Assembly (NCBI GenBank): GCA_964344685.1
Contig: CAYFOK010000003.1
Location: 124,001 to 188,000, forward strand
Reading direction: 5' to 3'
Length of the DNA: 64,000 bases
From: Scalindua sp964344685
GTDB lineage: Bacteria; Planctomycetota; Brocadiia; Brocadiales; Scalinduaceae
Both the position numbers and the translations under genes were made by a program. The stretch's first letter is position 1. Every line of letters starts with the position of its first letter. The notes under the pieces are model-generated. The model made no database searches. It had not been told where the DNA came from and saw only the letters and a program-made list of their open reading frames with translations. Shown here in pieces: positions 1-8,003 of the stretch.

Positions 1-228
1 ATGCTGGACCTTTTGCATTTAAGCGGATTTCTATTACCCTATCTGAACGGAAAAAATGACCGTAACGCATTGTTGAAAATCATGCGTGATCTCGTACAAA
101 ATGAGGCGGTAACCTTTACAGATAAAGATGGACAAGCAGCTGATGCAGAAACCATTAACAAGATATTAAAGCAGGAACTGGAAAAGAACCTGCAGTGGCT
201 GGGTAAAGTAGCGCTGCTGGAGTCATAA
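1..228 (+). CDS. C-terminal fragment of a methyltransferase with a regulatory domain
   Basis: Only the last ~75 codons lie in the window; the reading frame is open to base 1, so the methionine at base 1 is probably internal. The pattern of a hydrophobic run, then LLPYLNGKNDRNALL, then a V-x-D-K-D-G-Q stretch and a helical tail with EKNLQWLGKVALL resembles the end of the methyltransferase regulatory domain that follows a class I SAM-dependent methyltransferase domain. In that family the C-terminal region is a winged-helix-like segment of unknown partner. The catalytic domain is outside the window, so the substrate cannot be judged. Assignment rests on similarity of this tail alone. Confidence 0.6.
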   Translation: MLDLLHLSGFLLPYLNGKNDRNALLKIMRDLVQNEAVTFTDKDGQAADAETINKILKQELEKNLQWLGKVALLES

Positions 229-295
229 GCAAATACTAACAGTAAATTCAACATAATTATCAACAGGAAGAAATCCACAATTTAAGGATTTATGT

Positions 296-991
296 ATGTT
301 ATATAGAAAACCGGCAATTCAACTCGTAGTTTTAATACTGTTAATCGGCTTACCAGGTTATTCATTTTCTTCTCCAAATGAAGTGGAAACATACACACAG
401 CAATGTAAAACCTTCTTAAACCGGCATTCCGGAGAATTAAAAGATGAATCCTTTGAAAAACTGCTGGGGTACATTGGCAACGCACAGATTTGTAAAATAG
501 AAAGGATATACAATAAGCTTACAGAAGAAGAGAAGAACAGGTTAAAAGAGGTATTAATAAATATTGAAGATATAGAAAAAAGATTGTCCAGGGAGAAACT
601 CGAACGTATTAAGGAATCCATCGCTGCAATAATGCCGGCTATAGAAAATGAGATGCTGATAGAGCGGTCAAAAAATGAATTAAAGCAGCTGGATATTCTG
701 CTCAGAGAGAAATGGAACGGAATGCTTAAAGCATTGGAACAGGATGATATTGATAAAGCGGTAAGCTACTTTCATCATACTTCAAGTGACAGGTACAGAA
801 AACTATTTAAAACGTTGAAACCTGACGGCAGGAGAAGAATAAGCAGGGATCTAGCAAATATTCAAATAGTAGAAGTGGTAACGAATACCGCAATATATGA
901 AATTACAAGTGAATTGAAAGGAGAAAAGACTGCCTTTCAATTGGCATTTGTAAAAGACTTACATGGAAAATGGGTAATCAAGTCGTTCTAG
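296..991 (+). CDS. Hypothetical secreted helical protein
   Basis: The 231-residue product starts with a signal peptide (two positive residues, a hydrophobic core at about residues 9-22, and a likely cleavage near SFSS, residues 23-26). The mature part is strongly charged and helical (residues 60-160, rich in E, K and R). Its last 90 residues contain a mixed region ending in DLHGKWVIKSF, which resembles the end of small NTF2-like or lumazine-type export domains where a final W-x-I-x-x-F strand is typical. The start at 296 is preferred over an out-of-frame ATG at 292 because AAGGA sits at about 283-287. The following gene begins 9 bases after the stop, so the two are probably cotranscribed. No function is recognised. 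Confidence 0.6.
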   Translation: MLYRKPAIQLVVLILLIGLPGYSFSSPNEVETYTQQCKTFLNRHSGELKDESFEKLLGYIGNAQICKIERIYNKLTEEEKNRLKEVLINIEDIEKRLSREKLERIKESIAAIMPAIENEMLIERSKNELKQLDILLREKWNGMLKALEQDDIDKAVSYFHHTSSDRYRKLFKTLKPDGRRRISRDLANIQIVEVVTNTAIYEITSELKGEKTAFQLAFVKDLHGKWVIKSF

Positions 992-1000
992 GAATTAAAC

Positions 1001-1486
1001 ATGGAAAAGGAAAAAATTCTATCTAATATTGAATCAGCAGTATCTCTATCAGATCATGAAGCAGTTACCGTCCTGTGGACAGCACTGACAAAGGCAGCAG
1101 ATCTCATAAAAGATGCTGGTGAAGGTAAAAACAGTATGCAAAGAATAACACTGCTGGTAAAAAAACTTTCCGAGAGGCAGATTAAAACTTTATTGAAGAA
1201 TACATCCGTTGACTCATTGGTCTTTCTTGACCCACCACTGGAAACCATACTTACTGACCCCGAAGGGACACCGGATGAAGATTCAACTATGAGAGCGATA
1301 GGAAAGCTGAGATCATCAAGAGACTCTGATCCGGAAGAATCATTGATAAATTTAGTAAGAATTCTGGAAAAAATACACTCTCACGTTTCTCAATCAGAAC
1401 CGATACCTCACGAAAAAGAAATTTTATCCATAACCTTTAAAATACTCTATTTACTTTGTATGTTGGCAATTGTAAAGCTCGATTAA
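1001..1486 (+). CDS. Hypothetical helical protein
   Basis: The product is 161 residues, acidic and predicted to be mostly helical, with a hydrophobic C-terminal stretch (about residues 143-160, ILSITFKILYLLCMLAIV) that could be a single membrane anchor with the bulk of the protein in the cytoplasm. No catalytic motif or known family was recognised. It starts 9 bases after the preceding secreted protein and ends 33 bases before asnA, so it probably belongs to the same transcription unit. Confidence is for the gene being real, not for any role. Confidence 0.55.
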   Translation: MEKEKILSNIESAVSLSDHEAVTVLWTALTKAADLIKDAGEGKNSMQRITLLVKKLSERQIKTLLKNTSVDSLVFLDPPLETILTDPEGTPDEDSTMRAIGKLRSSRDSDPEESLINLVRILEKIHSHVSQSEPIPHEKEILSITFKILYLLCMLAIVKLD

Positions 1487-1519
1487 TATCTATCAGTCAC
1501 AAAATCAGGAGAGAACAGA

Positions 1520-2650
1520 ATGACAGACAAAAAGGATGACCTGGCAGGTCCGGGAATTGGAGATTATAAAGAGCTGGAAAAAGTACTTCCACAGGATTAT
1601 GATTCTCTGCTGACCCCAAGGGAAACGCAAAAGGCGATCTTTGCAATTAAAAATTACATCGAACATAATCTATGCAGAGAACTCAATCTCATGATGGCAA
1701 CAGTACCTCTTATCGTAGACAATAAGAGCGGTGTAAATGATATGCTGGACCGTGATGGTTCACGTATGCCGGTTCAGTTTCATATCACAAATGACTTGGA
1801 CAAGAATCCTGTAGATGCTCAGATTGTACAGGCTGCAACCAAGTGGAAACGTGTTGCACTGAAGGAATTCAGCTGTGAGGTGGGTGAGGGTATCTGCACG
1901 GATATGAGGGCTGTACGCAAAGACTATTTCCTGGACCACGACCACAGTGCCTATGTGGACCAATGGGACTGGGAGCAGGTGATTACCGCAGAGCATAGAA
2001 CGCTTGAGTACCTGAAGGAAATAGTCAGGAAGATATGGATAGTTCTCAAAGGTGCTGAATCTCATGTACAGAATATATTCCCGAAGTTGAAGACTGACAA
2101 TTATCCTGACATGCCGGATGAGATTACGTTTCTCCACGCTGAAGAGATCCTTGACATGTATCCGGACCTTCCTCGTAAGGCGCGTGAAACAGAAGTGTTG
2201 AAAAAACATCCTGCAATCTTTATCATTGGAATAGGCTGGCCTCTCTCAGACGGTTATCCTCATGAAATGCGTGCGGCGGATTACGATGACTGGGTCACGG
2301 AAACTGTCTCTGAAACGGGGAAGCCCACGCACGGCCTTAACGGTGATATTCTGGTCTGGAACCCTGTTACAGAACGCCGTCACGAACTGACGTCTATGGG
2401 TATACGGGTCACCAGAGATACCCTGAAAAAACAGCTTGAAATGAGCGGACAGCTTGATTTCCTGAAGCAGCCATATCACCAGGCAATCATTAACGGCGAA
2501 ATTCCGCTCAGTATTGGCGGCGGCATCGGACAATCCCGAACCATTATGTACCTGCTCAAAAAAGCGCATCTCGGAGAGGTCAGTGTAACCGTATGGCCGG
2601 AAATTCTGAAGGACATCTGCAAAAAGCGAAACATACATGTCCTGTATTAA
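1520..2650 (+). CDS. asnA: Aspartate--ammonia ligase (asparagine synthetase A)
   Basis: AsnA makes asparagine from aspartate, ammonia and ATP in the cytosol and belongs to the class II aminoacyl-tRNA-synthetase fold. Family hallmarks are easily read: the KWKR segment (about residue 109), the SxYVDQWDWE block (about 143-151), the YDDW motif after the R-A-A-D sequence, GLNGDILVWNP, SSMGIRV-type TSMGIRV, and the terminal GGGIGQSR ATP-binding motif. At 376 residues it is about 40 longer than the E. coli enzyme; the extra lies mainly in an N-terminal leader and an insertion around residue 180. A GGAGA ribosome site lies 7-11 bases before ATG 1520. An ammonia-using enzyme fits an ammonium-rich metabolism such as anammox. 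Confidence 0.95.
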   Translation: MTDKKDDLAGPGIGDYKELEKVLPQDYDSLLTPRETQKAIFAIKNYIEHNLCRELNLMMATVPLIVDNKSGVNDMLDRDGSRMPVQFHITNDLDKNPVDAQIVQAATKWKRVALKEFSCEVGEGICTDMRAVRKDYFLDHDHSAYVDQWDWEQVITAEHRTLEYLKEIVRKIWIVLKGAESHVQNIFPKLKTDNYPDMPDEITFLHAEEILDMYPDLPRKARETEVLKKHPAIFIIGIGWPLSDGYPHEMRAADYDDWVTETVSETGKPTHGLNGDILVWNPVTERRHELTSMGIRVTRDTLKKQLEMSGQLDFLKQPYHQAIINGEIPLSIGGGIGQSRTIMYLLKKAHLGEVSVTVWPEILKDICKKRNIHVLY

Positions 2651-2760
2651 CTATTGAGTTTTAATTTTTAGACCAAATCTGGTAGAATCTGTTTGTAAGA
2701 ATTTTATAGTAAATAAGATCAGCTGGAATTAACCAAAATTAAGTTGAAAGGTTTTGAAAT

Positions 2761-3363
2761 ATGGAAAAGGTTCATGAAATGGTAGTCAAATGTGTTGAAG
2801 TATTAGATCCGGAAATAAAAATTCAATTTGAAGATGTTCCATCCGGATATTCGTTACCGGATAAAAAGCAAATTATACTTCCTCTGTATCAATATGATTT
2901 TCTGCTGATATTCAGGGCCGCTTTACGTGAAACGGCTCATGTTCTATTCAGTACTGAAGTCCCCGAAAGTAACCTGGAATACGAAGTATCCATGTCACTG
3001 GATACTATAGAACAGGCATATGTCAATTATCACTTTTGCCAGCGTTTTCCAAAATTTGAAGTAACCATAAATAGATTTTACAAGGAAGGTATTGAAGGCG
3101 CTACCGTGGGTGGAGTAATAGGTGCTGATTATTTCTGGAAGGAGCTTGAATACGCCTTGTTTGATGTGGACGTAGCGGAAGGATGCAACAGTGATCGCTA
3201 CAGGAAATTATATGACAGCGGTATTATTCATGAACTCTGGGAATTAATTCAATCAGCCAAATCTACTGAGGAGCTCATACCCGGCGCAAAGAAGCTGGTA
3301 CAGAGGTTCAAAGACCTGAATATGGATCTCCCCTGTATAGACAGAATCCATACACCCCAGTGA
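2761..3363 (+). CDS. Hypothetical protein, possibly a degenerate CobT/zincin-like domain
   Basis: The 200-residue product has no signal peptide or membrane segment. Residues 36-80 (a strand, then LLIFRAALRETAHVLFST) and residues 80-110 (SLDTIEQAYVNYHFCQRFPKF) have the layout of the metal-binding part of CobT-type VWA proteins, where the equivalents are HExxH followed by an LEDxRxE helix and a Y-P-G. Here the first histidine of HExxH is arginine and the ED pair is lost, so metal catalysis looks unlikely. The relation is inferred from pattern only. It is a single gene between asnA and a small reading frame, with about 110 bases of AT-rich leader containing no clear promoter. Confidence 0.55.
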   Translation: MEKVHEMVVKCVEVLDPEIKIQFEDVPSGYSLPDKKQIILPLYQYDFLLIFRAALRETAHVLFSTEVPESNLEYEVSMSLDTIEQAYVNYHFCQRFPKFEVTINRFYKEGIEGATVGGVIGADYFWKELEYALFDVDVAEGCNSDRYRKLYDSGIIHELWELIQSAKSTEELIPGAKKLVQRFKDLNMDLPCIDRIHTPQ

Positions 3364-3483
3364 AAGAGTATATAGCTGTAGCTACAGATGGTCATGCTTA
3401 AAAAACTTTTCAACATGGCCACAAAACAGTATAAAAGTTATTAACAATATTTTTGAAATTCTACACAGGAGAGAGAAGAAAAA

Positions 3484-3654
3484 ATGGATATGTACGAATT
3501 CAGATTAACAGTTAGCTGGCAAGGCGACGGAGAACAATTATTCATTGTTAATGTAGAGGCAGGAAACGAAGAGGATGCAAAAGACCAGTTAACATATTTA
3601 GTAGAAAACAAACTGAAGGTCCTGGCGCTGGCACAAATAAAAATGGGAAGATGA
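3484..3654 (+). CDS. Small conserved-looking hypothetical protein (56 aa)
   Basis: A 56-codon frame starts at ATG 3484 with AGGAGAGAG about 10 bases upstream and ends with TGA at 3652-3654. The product begins MDMYEFRLTVSW and reads as a beta strand, a GDGEQ turn, a second strand (LFIVNVEAG), a long acidic helix (NEEDAKDQLTYLVENKL) and a final strand (VLALAQIKM). This compact strand-strand-helix-strand layout and good ribosome site argue for a real gene. No family is recognised. It could be a small regulator or a ferredoxin-fold-like half domain. The gene is flanked by 120 and 51 bases without features. Confidence 0.5.
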   Translation: MDMYEFRLTVSWQGDGEQLFIVNVEAGNEEDAKDQLTYLVENKLKVLALAQIKMGR

Positions 3655-3705
3655 AGCGGCTTCATCCTTTAAATGGAGTAAACGCTTTCTGCCATATACA
3701 AAAAT

Positions 3706-4311
3706 ATGAATATTGCAGGCACTATAGAAATACATATCGGACTTCCTGAAGAATATCTTGAGGAGGCTGCTGAACTTTTCTATGATTCGTTTAAACAGAA
3801 GTTTTATCCGATCATGAGCACCAGGGAACAGGGTGTCTCTTTCCTGCAGAAACACATGAATCCCAGGGGAACTATGGTGGCCTTAAAGGGAAAAAAGTTA
3901 CTGGGTATAGCCGGCTTACAGTACAAAGGGTGCCATTTCTTCAGTCCATCTCTATCTGATTTAGCTCGTGAATTCGGGTGGGTTCGAGGTGTTCTGAAAA
4001 TAATGAGGATGCGTATGCTTAACTCTCCTGACCATGAAGGCGAGTTATACTTGAAGGCCATTATGGTCCAACACTCAATTCAGGGCAGAGGCATCGGTAC
4101 ACACCTTTTAACAGGTATCTCAGATTTTGCGTGGGCGCATGATTTCAACACAATAAGACTGGACGTAGTGGACACTAATCATGATGCAAGACGTTTTTAC
4201 GAAAACCATGGTTTCGTTGCTACCGGAATACGAAGGTGCCCACTACCTTTTCAATTTCTACCGCGTGCTATGGGATTCTCGTCAGCCATTACGATGATCA
4301 AAAAAATTTAA
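3706..4311 (+). CDS. GNAT-family N-acetyltransferase
   Basis: The 201-residue protein carries the GNAT acetyl-CoA pyrophosphate loop as QGRGIGTHLL (about residues 126-135), preceded by the strand LYLKAIMVQHSIQ, and followed by the typical IRLDVVDTNHDARRFYENHGF segment (about 149-171) that forms the C-terminal half of the fold. It therefore probably transfers an acetyl group from acetyl-CoA to an amine; the acceptor cannot be deduced. The C-terminus contains an extra hydrophobic patch (PFQFLPRAMGFSSAITMI). The ribosome site is weak, so the exact start is uncertain, though the first strand (IEIHIGLPEEYLEEAAELFYDSF) fits starting at 3706. Confidence 0.85.
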   Translation: MNIAGTIEIHIGLPEEYLEEAAELFYDSFKQKFYPIMSTREQGVSFLQKHMNPRGTMVALKGKKLLGIAGLQYKGCHFFSPSLSDLAREFGWVRGVLKIMRMRMLNSPDHEGELYLKAIMVQHSIQGRGIGTHLLTGISDFAWAHDFNTIRLDVVDTNHDARRFYENHGFVATGIRRCPLPFQFLPRAMGFSSAITMIKKI

Positions 4312-4402
4312 TGAAAACTCCGTATTTATCATTTTAAAACATCAGACAACAAAACATTTGCCTGGTAATTGTCATGCAACTTTTACTAAAGCAAGACTAC
4401 AT

Positions 4403-4933
4403 ATGAATGAAAAGCGGAATATTTTTTTAACAGGAGCTCCTTCTTCCGGAAAAACTACTGTAATCAAGAAAATAATTGAAAGCCTGAATTACCCCGCAAA
4501 CGGATTTTATACAGAGGAAGAAAGGGTAGATGGCAAAAGAGTAGGATTCCTGATGAAGACACTTGACGGCATGAAAGGCTATCTCGCTCATCAGGATATT
4601 AAATCTGAATTTAACATAAGAAGATATGGCGTTAGTATTGAGAATATCGAAAGCATTGCCGTACCTTCAATTATTCCTGTAGAAAATAATGTCATAATAC
4701 TCGATGAAATCGGAAAGATGGAATGCTTCTCGACGGCCTTCAAACAGGCAGCTACCAACGCCATAGATGCATCAAATATAGTCATTGGTACAATTACATT
4801 AGGTGGAGACAATTTTATAAGGGAAATAAAAAAAAGAGAAGATATTGAAGTAAGTGAAGTAACCGTGGACAACAGGAATTTATTACCAGAAATAATATTA
4901 AAAAAGATCTCAAATTTCCTGAATTCCAGATAG
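4403..4933 (+). CDS. THEP1-family nucleoside-triphosphatase
   Basis: The product opens with a strand and Walker A motif, GAPSSGKTT (about residues 11-19), and has a Walker B-like stretch VIILDEIGKME (about 100-110), which is the signature DEIGKME of THEP1 nucleotide triphosphatases. These enzymes hydrolyse NTPs slowly; their cellular role is not settled. The early FYTEEERVDGKRVGF segment is also family-typical. An in-frame TTG 45 bases upstream would add 15 residues (GNCHATFTKARLH region) that do not belong to the fold, so ATG 4403 is chosen. At 176 residues the length is normal for the family. Confidence 0.85.
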   Translation: MNEKRNIFLTGAPSSGKTTVIKKIIESLNYPANGFYTEEERVDGKRVGFLMKTLDGMKGYLAHQDIKSEFNIRRYGVSIENIESIAVPSIIPVENNVIILDEIGKMECFSTAFKQAATNAIDASNIVIGTITLGGDNFIREIKKREDIEVSEVTVDNRNLLPEIILKKISNFLNSR

Positions 4934-4992
4934 AAAAAACGTAGACAGGACCAATTGCAAAAAGGGAATTTTATTTTATGATTTCGAAAAAC

Positions 4993-5000
4993 AAAGGAGG
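4993..5000 (+). promoter_or_regulatory. Strong ribosome binding site selecting a TTG start
   Basis: AAAGGAGG at 4993-5000 is a near-perfect anti-Shine-Dalgarno match placed 9 bases before TTG 5010. No ATG gives the signal peptide that is visible from TTG 5010, so this site decides the start of the SYLF-domain gene. Confidence 0.8.
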
Positions 5001-5009
5001 GTTTAAGAG

Positions 5010-5690
5010 TTGAAAATAAAATTAGTGTTGCCAGTCGTTTGTTGCTTATTTCTCGTGGTTACTTCTAATGCCTACGCAATATCAAAAGAGAAATTGGTTA
5101 ATAGAATTGACAGATCTAACAATTATCTTGAAGAGATAATGGCAATCCCGGAAACATCGATACCATCAACTCTTATGAAGAGTTGCCAGGGTATCATAAT
5201 AATGCGTCGGTATAATGCCGGATTTATTTTTGGTGGCAAGGTAGGACAGGGTATCGCATTAAAGAGGGACATAAAAACACGCAAATGGAGCGCTCCTTCC
5301 TTTGTTGCCAGCGCTGAGGCGAGCTTCGGGCTGCAGATTGGAGGACAAATGGCTGATGCAATTATCCTGATAATGAACAAATATGGAGTTGAGTCATTGT
5401 TGCTTACAAAATTTAAATTAGGTGTAGACGCATCTCTTGCATTAGGCCCAGTTGGAAGAGACACAGAAGCTAAAATAGGACCTAATACTGCATTTCTGGT
5501 ATATTCAAAGTCGAAAGGTTTATATGGAGGGCTTTCTTTTGAGGGAGGGTTCATCTCACAGGATGACCGTGCTAACAGAGTATTCTACGGCAGGAAAATA
5601 TCTGCAAGAGAAATATTCGAAAATGAGGATGATGTACCTGATGAGGCAAAAGAACTGATTAGGGCATTAGAAAAATACAGCAATTTTTAG
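5010..5690 (+). CDS. Secreted SYLF-domain (Ysc84-like) lipid-binding protein
   Basis: The 226-residue product starts with a signal peptide (residues 1-24, cleavage probably after AYA). The rest is a single SYLF/Ysc84 domain: SCQGIIIMRRYNAGFIFGGKVGQG near residues 58-80, WSAPSFVASAEASFGLQIGGQ near 93-113, DAIILIMNKYGVESLL, and the final GLYGGLSFEGGFISQD and NRVFYG blocks. Proteins of this family bind phosphoinositides or other lipids; bacterial members are periplasmic or outer-membrane associated and their role is unclear. The gene begins with TTG. It converges with argG, 76 bases away. Confidence 0.88.
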   Translation: MKIKLVLPVVCCLFLVVTSNAYAISKEKLVNRIDRSNNYLEEIMAIPETSIPSTLMKSCQGIIIMRRYNAGFIFGGKVGQGIALKRDIKTRKWSAPSFVASAEASFGLQIGGQMADAIILIMNKYGVESLLLTKFKLGVDASLALGPVGRDTEAKIGPNTAFLVYSKSKGLYGGLSFEGGFISQDDRANRVFYGRKISAREIFENEDDVPDEAKELIRALEKYSNF

Positions 5691-5698
5691 TTTGCAAG

Positions 5699-5740
5699 GT
5701 GTGAGTAGCAGCCGATATTGTTCACCCCGCCCACTCACAC
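5699..5740. terminator. Possible bidirectional hairpin between converging genes
   Basis: GTGTGAGT (5699-5706) pairs perfectly with ACTCACAC (5733-5740) around a 26-base loop, in the 76-base gap between the converging SYLF and argG genes. There is no T-run on either side, so it is not a classical intrinsic terminator. Three copies of ATCTAC follow at about 5745-5762. Confidence 0.35.
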
Positions 5741-5766
5741 GCTATCTACATCTACATCTACATTTT

Positions 5767-7041
5767 CTATCTTTCCATTACGTCAGTCGGGTTGACCTTG
5801 GGAGGCATGATTGACGGGATCACTTCGCCCTTTTTCAGTGCCTTAAGTTGTATCTGTGCCTGTGTCTTTGTCGCCAGACCAAAGATCTTAATAAAACCGA
5901 GAGCCGCATTATGTTCAAAAGTATCCCCTGCATCATAAGTTGCCAGCGAGTGATCGTATAATGATAGAGGCGATTTTCTTCCGACAACAGTACAGCTCCC
6001 TTTGAAAAGCTTAAGACGTACCGTACCGACAACAAATCTCTGATTGCTTAAGATATAAGCTGCCAGATCCTGGTGAAAAGTTGAAAACCACAAACCATTA
6101 TAGACCATATCTGAATACTGAGTTGAAACTATCTCCTTAAATCGGTGAGTTTCTTTAGTCATAACAATCTCTTCAAGCGCCTGGTGGGCTTTATAGAGAA
6201 CTACGGCGGCAGGCGATTCATAAATTTCTCTAGATTTAATACCGACAATTCTATTCTCAAGGTGATCAATTCTTCCAATACCATTATCACCGGCCAGCGT
6301 ATTCAATTTATCAATAAGAGTGATTCCGTCAGTCTCCTGCCCATCCAGTGTTACCGGAATGCCGTTTTCAAACCCTATTTCTATGTATGTCTCCTTGTCA
6401 GGAGCATCCTTTACATTTTTTGTCATTTTATATATATCTTCCGGTGGTTCTTCCCATGGATCTTCAAGTATTCCGCACTCAATACTGCGTCCCCAAATAT
6501 TTTCGTCGATGCTGTAAGGGTTCTTGGTGCTTACGTCAATGGGGATATTGTTTTCCCTGGCATAAACCATTGATTCATCTCTGGTCATATTCCACTCTCG
6601 AAGTGGAGCAATTATCTGTAAAGACGGATCCAGTGTATGTATGGAAACGTCAAATCTAACCTGATCATTTCCCTTCCCGGTACAACCATGTGCTACTGCG
6701 CAGGCACCTTCCGCTGAGGCAATATCAACAAGCAGCTTTGCTATTAACGGTCTGCCCAGTGCTGTCGCAAGAGGATATGTTCCCTCGTAAAGGGCTCCGG
6801 CTTGAATCGCAGGAAAAAGGAAATAGTAAACGAAAACTTCTTTTGCGTCTATAATCATGGATTTGACAGCACCGGTCTGTATTGCCTTTTCCACTACCGG
6901 TCTTAAATCTTTGTCCGTTCCCAGGTCAATGGTCAGTGCTATTACATCCATATCATATTTTTCCTGTATCCACTTTATGGCAACAGAAGTATCAAGCCCA
7001 CCCGAATACGCCAAGACCACCTTCTTTCTATCAGTTCCCAT
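5767..7041 (-). CDS. argG: Argininosuccinate synthase
   Basis: ArgG joins citrulline and aspartate with ATP in arginine synthesis. The N-terminal VVLAYSGGLDTSVAIKW carries the SGGxDxS PP-loop, followed by the GCTGKGNDQVRF block, APLREW, NPYSIDENIWGRSIECG and the DGITLIDKLN region, all diagnostic. The start is set at ATG 7041 because AAAGGAGG lies just upstream on the minus strand; an ATG-like start at 7071 would add ten residues before the canonical beginning. The product is 424 residues, slightly longer than usual (about 400), with the extra at the C-terminus. A small membrane protein gene lies 45 bases upstream in the same direction. No other arg genes are in the window. Confidence 0.96.
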   Translation of the reverse strand: MGTDRKKVVLAYSGGLDTSVAIKWIQEKYDMDVIALTIDLGTDKDLRPVVEKAIQTGAVKSMIIDAKEVFVYYFLFPAIQAGALYEGTYPLATALGRPLIAKLLVDIASAEGACAVAHGCTGKGNDQVRFDVSIHTLDPSLQIIAPLREWNMTRDESMVYARENNIPIDVSTKNPYSIDENIWGRSIECGILEDPWEEPPEDIYKMTKNVKDAPDKETYIEIGFENGIPVTLDGQETDGITLIDKLNTLAGDNGIGRIDHLENRIVGIKSREIYESPAAVVLYKAHQALEEIVMTKETHRFKEIVSTQYSDMVYNGLWFSTFHQDLAAYILSNQRFVVGTVRLKLFKGSCTVVGRKSPLSLYDHSLATYDAGDTFEHNAALGFIKIFGLATKTQAQIQLKALKKGEVIPSIMPPKVNPTDVMER

Positions 7042-7086
7042 TTTTCCTCCTTTTTGATATCTGAATGTCAATATATGTCAATTGTT

Positions 7087-7527
7087 TCATTTATTTTGTA
7101 TACGCTTTAGAAAAAAATCCCTGTAACGATTGCTCCTGTCAGGTAAAGAGCCTGCCGCCTTTAGCTTGACCATTGACGGTATAGTAATGGCAAGTGTTCT
7201 GACTGCCCATATACTGAATGCAAAACGAACTATTGGGTTAATTGATTTGCTTAACAGGAAGTTGTACATAAAATATGCAGCTAACAGCCCAAAGAAAACA
7301 GTTGCAATATATAGACAGGTTTTGCTTCCATAACGGGTACCATAACCTAACCCGATTATCACACACCCTATGATAATACTCTTTACCCCATACCCCCTTG
7401 TTGATAGAGAGGCTATTCCTGAAATGGCGGCAATGCTCAGACTTGTATAAAGAATACCAAGAAAAATCGTTAGATTTGCTGTAAGCCCGACCCTTTTCTC
7501 GGGAGTAAGTTTATCTCTGGAATCCAT
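7087..7527 (-). CDS. Hypothetical small membrane protein
   Basis: The 146-residue product has four hydrophobic segments (about residues 17-36, 48-63, 70-90 and 100-117), short charged ends and a basic C-terminal tail. It is probably an inner-membrane protein with both ends cytoplasmic. No family was recognised. It lies 45 bases upstream of argG on the same strand and may be cotranscribed. ATG 7527 is preferred to the adjacent in-frame TTG at 7530; a GGAAG ribosome site lies about 10 bases upstream. Confidence 0.6.
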   Translation of the reverse strand: MDSRDKLTPEKRVGLTANLTIFLGILYTSLSIAAISGIASLSTRGYGVKSIIIGCVIIGLGYGTRYGSKTCLYIATVFFGLLAAYFMYNFLLSKSINPIVRFAFSIWAVRTLAITIPSMVKLKAAGSLPDRSNRYRDFFLKRIQNK

Positions 7528-8003
7528 CAAAATCGTCTTCCGGCCTTCTTATTTGAGTCAACAATCTTATAAAAAATAGTTAAAGCAACATGTTACCATC
7601 GCTATGAACGTGAGTCAAAGATAAATATGGAGACAAGAAGAGAGAAACAGGAAACTGAATACAATAGACGCTAGAAAGAGACAGGAGGGTCAGGAGAATA
7701 CTGAAAAGATAGTTTCTATATTAGAAGGCAACTACAACTTATGCATATAATATAGAATCTAATTTACAAACTATCAGATTGAATCTGTATTCGTCAATAT
7801 TCCTTAAATAATCATCAAAATACATTTTCTCCCCTATACATCTTACTGACACCCTTCACCCCATGGAGGGGAACATATCTAGAGTGAAAGGTGTCAGCTA
7901 AACCCTGGATACCTGTAACCATATTTACCGGTCAGTAAGTTTGTATTACAATGCCTTCCCTTCACGGTATGCAGTGTAATTATGCCGGGCATGACCTCTA
8001 CAA
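7528..8003. other. Intergenic stretch without a gene
   Basis: The 476 bases between the chemoreceptor stop and the membrane-protein start contain no reading frame with coding character. The only structure seen is the inverted repeat at 7846-7897, listed separately. Confidence 0.6.
7846..7897. repeat. Nested inverted repeat downstream of a chemoreceptor gene
   Basis: CTGACACCCTTCAC (7846-7859) pairs with GTGAAAGGTGTCAG (7884-7897) with one mismatch in 14, enclosing a second short stem CCCC/GGGG (7859-7862 with 7868-7871). It sits about 110 bases after the stop of the minus-strand chemoreceptor. There is no T-run, so it may be an mRNA 3' end stabiliser, a factor-dependent terminator or a dispersed repeat. 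Confidence 0.5.

Noticed and set aside
5745..5762. Three tandem ATCTAC units suggestive of a repeat array
   Set aside because: Only three six-base copies; not a CRISPR or a significant satellite.
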